Positions 60,402-64,000 of a stretch of DNA of 64,000 bases are shown piece after piece. A program made the translations under genes and the position numbers. The notes under the pieces were generated by a model that saw only the letters and a list, made by a program, of their open reading frames with translations, did no database searches and had not been told where the DNA came from. The stretch covers positions 62,001-126,000 of the forward strand of contig NZ_WBKI01000004.1 in NCBI RefSeq assembly GCF_008830365.1. The letters are read 5' to 3'. This DNA comes from Serratia proteamaculans (GTDB taxonomy: Bacteria; Pseudomonadota; Gammaproteobacteria; Enterobacterales; Enterobacteriaceae). The stretch's first letter is position 1. Every line of letters begins with the position of its first letter.

Positions 60402-63400
60402 AAGAGGACTATGCCACCCGCGAGAAGGGCAGCTTGCTGAGCGGCAATAACGTTTCGCTCAACGCGGGCAACGACCTGAAGGTACAGGGCTCGACGGTAG
60501 TGGGCGACGGCAAGGTCAACCTGCAGGCGGGCAATAATGTCGCGATCGTGGCGGCCACCGAAGAACAATCGAGTTACCGGCTGAACGAGAAGAAAACCAG
60601 CGGCATGTTCAGCGGCGGCGGCATCGGCGTAACCTTCGGCAGCACCTCGTCGCGCCACCAGTTGAACGAAGACGGCACCACCCAAAGCCAGAGCGTCAGC
60701 ACCATTGGCTCGACCGGCGGCGACGTGAATATCATCGCAGGCGGCAAGGCGCATATCGGCGGCGCGGATGTGATTGCGGATAAGAATCTGAACGTGGTGG
60801 CGGGGGACATCAGGATCGATCCGGGCAATGACCTGCTGCGGCGCAAGGAGCGCTACGAGCAGAAGCAGAGCGGGTTGACGGTGTCGGTGTCCAGCCCCAT
60901 CACCGATACCCTGCTGGCGATCAATGATTCGCTGAAGCGTGTGGAGGACACCGGCGACGGCAGGCTGAAAGCCCTCTACGCGGTACAGGCCGTGCGCGCC
61001 GGTTGGGTTAACTCGGAGGCTAGCGCCGATCAGGCGCAGGGGCTGGCCAACGGTGAGCTGTCCAATAGCGTGAAAGTGCAACTGAGCGTGGGTGCCAGCA
61101 AAAGCACCTCCGAGTCTGAACTGGCGCAAAACCAGGTACGCGGCAGCAACCTGACGGCGGGCGGCAATGTCGCGCTGGTCGCCACGGGGGCGAACGGAGC
61201 CGGCGGTGACGTGCATGTCAGCGGCAGCGGTATCACTGGCAACAAGGTGACGTTGGTGGCGCAAAACGACGTGTTGCTGGATGCGGCAAGCAACAACAGG
61301 GAGCAGACCAGCAAGAACAACAGCAGCGGCTGGAGCGCCGGGGTGCATATCTCGCTGGGACAAGAGACCGGCATTGGTGCCTCGGCCAGCGGCTATCAGT
61401 CGAAAGGTGCCAGCGACGGTAACAGCACCGAGTACGTTAACACGCGGGTGAATGCGCGGGATGAACTGAGCCTGAGCAGCGGGCGCGATACGGTGCTGTC
61501 CGGCGCTCAGGCGTTGGGTGACAAGATTAAGGTGGATGCCGGTCGTGACCTGTCCATCAGCAGCCTGCAGGATACCGACGATTACCACAGCTGGCAGAAG
61601 GACAGCAGCGCGGGAGCCAGCTTTACCTTCGGTTCGATGACGGGGTCGGCATCGCTGAGCATGAGCCAGACCAAAATCGACAGCGAATACGCCAGCGTGG
61701 GAGAGCAAAGCGGGCTGTTCGCGGGTGATAAAGGGTTTGATATTAACGTCGGCAAACACACTCAGCTTAATGGCGGGGTGATTGCCTCGACGGCGGACAG
61801 CATCAAAAACCAGTTGTCGACCGGTACGCTGGGCTGGGACGCCATCGATAACAAGGCGGAATACAAGGCCGGCAGCAGCGGGTTCGGCCTGTCGACCGGC
61901 GGGCCAACCGGTGGCGGGTTGGCGAAGGAGAAGGGCAAGGCGAGCGGTACCACGCAGTCGGCCATCGCTGCGGGCCAGATTGATATCCGCGATACGGCGA
62001 ACCAAACTCAGGATGTCGCAGAGTTAAGCCGGGATACGGACAACGCCAACGGACGCATCGATAAAATCTTCGATGAAGCGAAGGTGAAGGACAATCTGGC
62101 GTTTACCCAGGGGGTGACGCAACTGGCAACGCAGCTGGTGAGCGACTACGGCAACAAGCAGTTGTTGCAGGCGCAGCGTGCAGCGGCGGAGAAATTGAGC
62201 AAAGACCCGGCTTACCTGAGTGCCTCGCCAGAGCAGCGGCAGCAGATGCTGGAGGCCTCGCCGGAGTATAAGGCGGCGCAAGAAGCGTATGGGGTCGGCA
62301 GCAACTTCTGGGCCGCGGGTACGGCCATCAGCGCGGCGCTGGCGGGGCTCAGCGGCGGTGATATCGGGGCGGCGGTGGGTGGTGCGCTGGCCCCCTATCT
62401 GGCGAAGGAAATCAAAAGCCGGACGGAGGGCAACACGGCGGCGAACGCGGCAGCGCATGCGGTGGCGGGAGCCCTGGTGGCGCTGGTGTCGGGCAATAAC
62501 GTGGCGGCGGGAGCTGCGGGTGCGGCGAGTGGTGAACTGGCTGCTAAAATTATCAGCGAGCAGTATTATGGCAAGGTGCCGTCGGCGCTGACGGAGGCCG
62601 AGAAGCAAAACGTCAGCGCGCTGAGCCAACTGGCGGCAGGGCTGGCGGGCGGACTGATAGCGGACAGCACGGCGGGCGCCGTGGGCGGTAGCGTGGCCGG
62701 TAAGACGGCGGTGGAGAATAATGCGCTGAGTCCGAATGACTTCGGGAAGGGCATGGCGGATATAGGCATGTCGCAAACCTCGCTCGGTGCCTCCATGCTG
62801 CAAGGTGGTGCTTCACCGGATGAAATCATAGCAGCGCTAGTCAAGAACTCTCAGGGAGATATGCCGGAAGGCCAAGATGCGGTTAAAGGTCTGTTGACCG
62901 CCTGGGGTGAGTTCTTCGGGGTGCCGGTCAGTGCGTTGACGGCAAATGGAGAAATGACGCCAGCAAAAGCCGCAGAAATCATGGCCAGCGGTGTACCAAC
63001 CAGTGAAGCGAAACTGGTGCAGTATGTGCTTGCTAAAGCCGTTCTAACCGTGGCAAAAAGTTCTGATCTGGGGCTATCGGCATCGAATCAGAAATATGTA
63101 GATATCCTTTCACCAGAAGCTAAACAGCATATCTTGTACGGTGATAGCCCTACGCAGGGTGGACATCTATATCCAGGAAATTCAGGTAAAACAGTCTTCC
63201 CTCAAAACTGGTCAGCGGACAAAGTTGTCCATGAGATAGGTGATATAGCTACTTCACCTGATACTCAATGGTTCGCTCAGACTGGGACTGGCGGGCTGTA
63301 TACGAATGCCGGGAAACCGGCAAGATGGGCTGCTTGGGAAGTGCGGGATGGTGTTAGAGTTCGAGTGGTATACGAGCCAGCTAATGGGAAAATTATAACA

Positions 63401-63454
63401 GCGTTCCCAGATAGTAATCCTACCCCTCCAGCCTTAAAACAGATTAAGAAATAG
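60224..63454 (+). CDS. cdiA: CdiA-like exoprotein, 3' part with EndoU-type nuclease toxin domain
   Basis: This frame continues the exoprotein (homology resumes at 60192, before the first ATG at 60224). It has FHA-2 repeats (about 1-560), a pre-toxin Ala/Gly-rich domain (about 690-825), the VENN boundary motif at residues 830-833 (62711-62722) and a 243-residue CdiA-CT. Residues 965-1070 match the bacterial EndoU RNase family: His969 in QHILYGD, His981 in GGHLYPG, Lys989 in GKTVFPQNW, and a terminal KIITAFP. EndoU CdiA toxins cut tRNA in neighbour cells. From about 62800 base composition turns AT-richer, as is usual for exchanged toxin modules. No ribosome site fits ATG 60224, so separate expression is doubtful. 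Confidence 0.87.
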   Translation: MQAGRDATLNAAQVQAGGDVSVNAGRDIALNSATESDYSFFEETKTRKGLLSKTTTHTVKEDYATREKGSLLSGNNVSLNAGNDLKVQGSTVVGDGKVNLQAGNNVAIVAATEEQSSYRLNEKKTSGMFSGGGIGVTFGSTSSRHQLNEDGTTQSQSVSTIGSTGGDVNIIAGGKAHIGGADVIADKNLNVVAGDIRIDPGNDLLRRKERYEQKQSGLTVSVSSPITDTLLAINDSLKRVEDTGDGRLKALYAVQAVRAGWVNSEASADQAQGLANGELSNSVKVQLSVGASKSTSESELAQNQVRGSNLTAGGNVALVATGANGAGGDVHVSGSGITGNKVTLVAQNDVLLDAASNNREQTSKNNSSGWSAGVHISLGQETGIGASASGYQSKGASDGNSTEYVNTRVNARDELSLSSGRDTVLSGAQALGDKIKVDAGRDLSISSLQDTDDYHSWQKDSSAGASFTFGSMTGSASLSMSQTKIDSEYASVGEQSGLFAGDKGFDINVGKHTQLNGGVIASTADSIKNQLSTGTLGWDAIDNKAEYKAGSSGFGLSTGGPTGGGLAKEKGKASGTTQSAIAAGQIDIRDTANQTQDVAELSRDTDNANGRIDKIFDEAKVKDNLAFTQGVTQLATQLVSDYGNKQLLQAQRAAAEKLSKDPAYLSASPEQRQQMLEASPEYKAAQEAYGVGSNFWAAGTAISAALAGLSGGDIGAAVGGALAPYLAKEIKSRTEGNTAANAAAHAVAGALVALVSGNNVAAGAAGAASGELAAKIISEQYYGKVPSALTEAEKQNVSALSQLAAGLAGGLIADSTAGAVGGSVAGKTAVENNALSPNDFGKGMADIGMSQTSLGASMLQGGASPDEIIAALVKNSQGDMPEGQDAVKGLLTAWGEFFGVPVSALTANGEMTPAKAAEIMASGVPTSEAKLVQYVLAKAVLTVAKSSDLGLSASNQKYVDILSPEAKQHILYGDSPTQGGHLYPGNSGKTVFPQNWSADKVVHEIGDIATSPDTQWFAQTGTGGLYTNAGKPARWAAWEVRDGVRVRVVYEPANGKIITAFPDSNPTPPALKQIKK

Positions 63455-63464
63455 AGTGGATGTA

Positions 63465-63725
63465 ATGGATATTAATGACAAAATTAGATCATTAGGTGAA
63501 GGACTAAAGGATCGGTTGGATCCTTCTCTGGTCGACTTTGCTCTTGAGTATATTGGGTTCTCAGAGAATGTATTAGCGTTCGAAACTCTATGTGACCATA
63601 TCGCTGATCATGATGTTGTGATTAGTAAAGATGAGTATATACAAGTGCTTAAAATAGCCAACGATCTTGGCTTGGAAATAGACAGTAGATATACATATAT
63701 AAATCCAGAAAAAGAATCTTCGTAA
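63465..63725 (+). CDS. cdiI: MafI/CdiI-family immunity protein
   Basis: A small acidic, mostly helical protein of 86 residues that starts ten bases after the toxin stop. Phe/Leu-rich helices such as LDPSLVDFALEYIGFSENVLAFETLCDHIADHD and the ending SRYTYINPEKE resemble the MafI-type immunity proteins associated with EndoU toxins. It should bind the cognate CdiA-CT and protect the cell. A GTG at 63456 gives three extra residues as an alternative start. Its AT-rich DNA is like the toxin part. A terminator follows within 11 bases. Confidence 0.78.
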   Translation: MDINDKIRSLGEGLKDRLDPSLVDFALEYIGFSENVLAFETLCDHIADHDVVISKDEYIQVLKIANDLGLEIDSRYTYINPEKESS

Positions 63726-63735
63726 ATCGATGCAA

Positions 63736-63757
63736 CCCCGGCCTTGGCCGGGGTCTT
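63736..63757 (+). terminator. Terminator after cdiI
   Basis: CCCCGGCC, TT, GGCCGGGG is followed by TCTTTGCTT, 11 bases after the cdiI stop. It closes the CDI operon. Confidence 0.75.
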
Positions 63758-63796
63758 TGCTTCTATGCCCTGAGAACTTCCTCTTCTCGCCGCAGT

Positions 63797-63814
63797 AACC
63801 GGATCATCCCGGTT
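63797..63814. repeat. Inverted repeat at the junction with the orphan module
   Basis: AACCGG, six bases, CCGGTT sits just before the point where similarity to the pre-toxin part of cdiA begins. It could be a leftover of an older module end. Confidence 0.4.
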
Positions 63815-63817
63815 GCA

Positions 63818-64000
63818 GCGGTGATATCGGGGCGGCGGGAGCTGCGGGTGCGGCGAGTGGTGAACTGGCTGCTAAAATTATCAGCGAGCAGTATTATGGC
63901 AAGGTGCCGCCGGCGCTGACGGAGGCCGAGAAGCAAAACGTCAGCGCGCTGAGCCAACTGGCGGCAGGGCTGGCGGGCGGACTGATAGCGGACAGCACGG
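63818..64000 (+). pseudogene. Start of an orphan cdiA-CT module (displaced pre-toxin segment), cut by the window edge
   Basis: From 63831 to the end the DNA repeats 62503-62672 of cdiA with one difference (C for T in GTGCCGYCGGCG); from 63818 to 63837 it matches 62355-62374. The two parts are joined across a shared GGCGGCG, removing 132 bases (44 codons) in frame. A TAA codon (63796-63798) ends the frame upstream and there is no start codon or ribosome site, so it is a promoterless 5' stub, as in orphan cdiA-CT/cdiI modules of E. coli and Yersinia. Its toxin and immunity parts lie beyond the window. Confidence 0.82.

Noticed and set aside
60137-62005. A 622-codon minus-strand frame opposite the back half of cdiA
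   Set aside because: Same reason: an antisense shadow of a repetitive GC-rich coding sequence.

Overview
The window is chromosomal DNA of an enterobacterium, most likely Serratia (my reading is the liquefaciens/proteamaculans/plymuthica side of the genus). Gene order follows the conserved Enterobacterales backbone (dusA-pspG-qorA-dnaB-alr-tyrB, uvrA/ssb, ghxP-yjcE, fis-dusB-prmA-panF-yhdT-accC-accB-aroQ, msrPQ-acuI-csrD-mreBCD-yhdE-rng-yhdP-tldD). Protein lengths and motifs match the E. coli families closely, GC is high, and accessory genes typical of Serratia/Yersinia are interleaved. No tRNA, rRNA, CRISPR array or insertion sequence was seen.

Layout. 1-8.7 kb: tRNA dihydrouridylation (dusA), phage-shock protein G behind a sigma-54 promoter, quinone reductase, replicative helicase, alanine racemase, then an aromatic amino acid cluster: a periplasmic cyclohexadienyl-dehydratase-like protein, an Lrp/AsnC regulator and the aromatic aminotransferase tyrB. 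8.7-20 kb: maltose acetyltransferase, alcohol dehydrogenase, uvrA and ssb diverging around a LexA box, an MltF-like lytic transglycosylase, an SDR/LysR pair and small stress or detoxification genes. 20-27.5 kb: guanine/hypoxanthine permease with a repeat-rich leader, Na+/H+ antiporter, a cidR-cidA-cidB holin-like locus, an amidotransferase-fold protein and lpxP. 27.8-37.9 kb, mostly minus strand: fis-dusB, a decayed alpha-carbonic anhydrase gene, yhdT-panF-prmA, aroQ-accB-accC, msrPQ and acuI. 38-51.5 kb, plus strand: csrD, the mreBCD cell-shape operon, yhdE, rng, yhdP, a nitrilase-family amidase and tldD.

51.7-64 kb is an accessory island: a contact-dependent growth inhibition (CDI / two-partner secretion) locus. 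It comprises a TpsB/CdiB transporter and a ~3.3 kb-codon CdiA-like exoprotein. One base is missing near 60191, which splits the gene into a 2308-codon front and a 1076-codon back. The back part carries the VENN boundary and an EndoU-type RNase toxin domain, followed by a MafI-like immunity gene. After a terminator the window ends inside a promoterless second copy of the pre-toxin region with an in-frame internal deletion, the signature of an orphan cdiA-CT/cdiI module whose toxin lies beyond the right edge.

The most noteworthy points are the broken CDI exoprotein with its orphan module, the unannotated carbonic anhydrase relic, the pheC-like gene beside tyrB, the triple repeat before ghxP, and two very short ORFs with strong ribosome sites (before fis/lpxP and before mreC).
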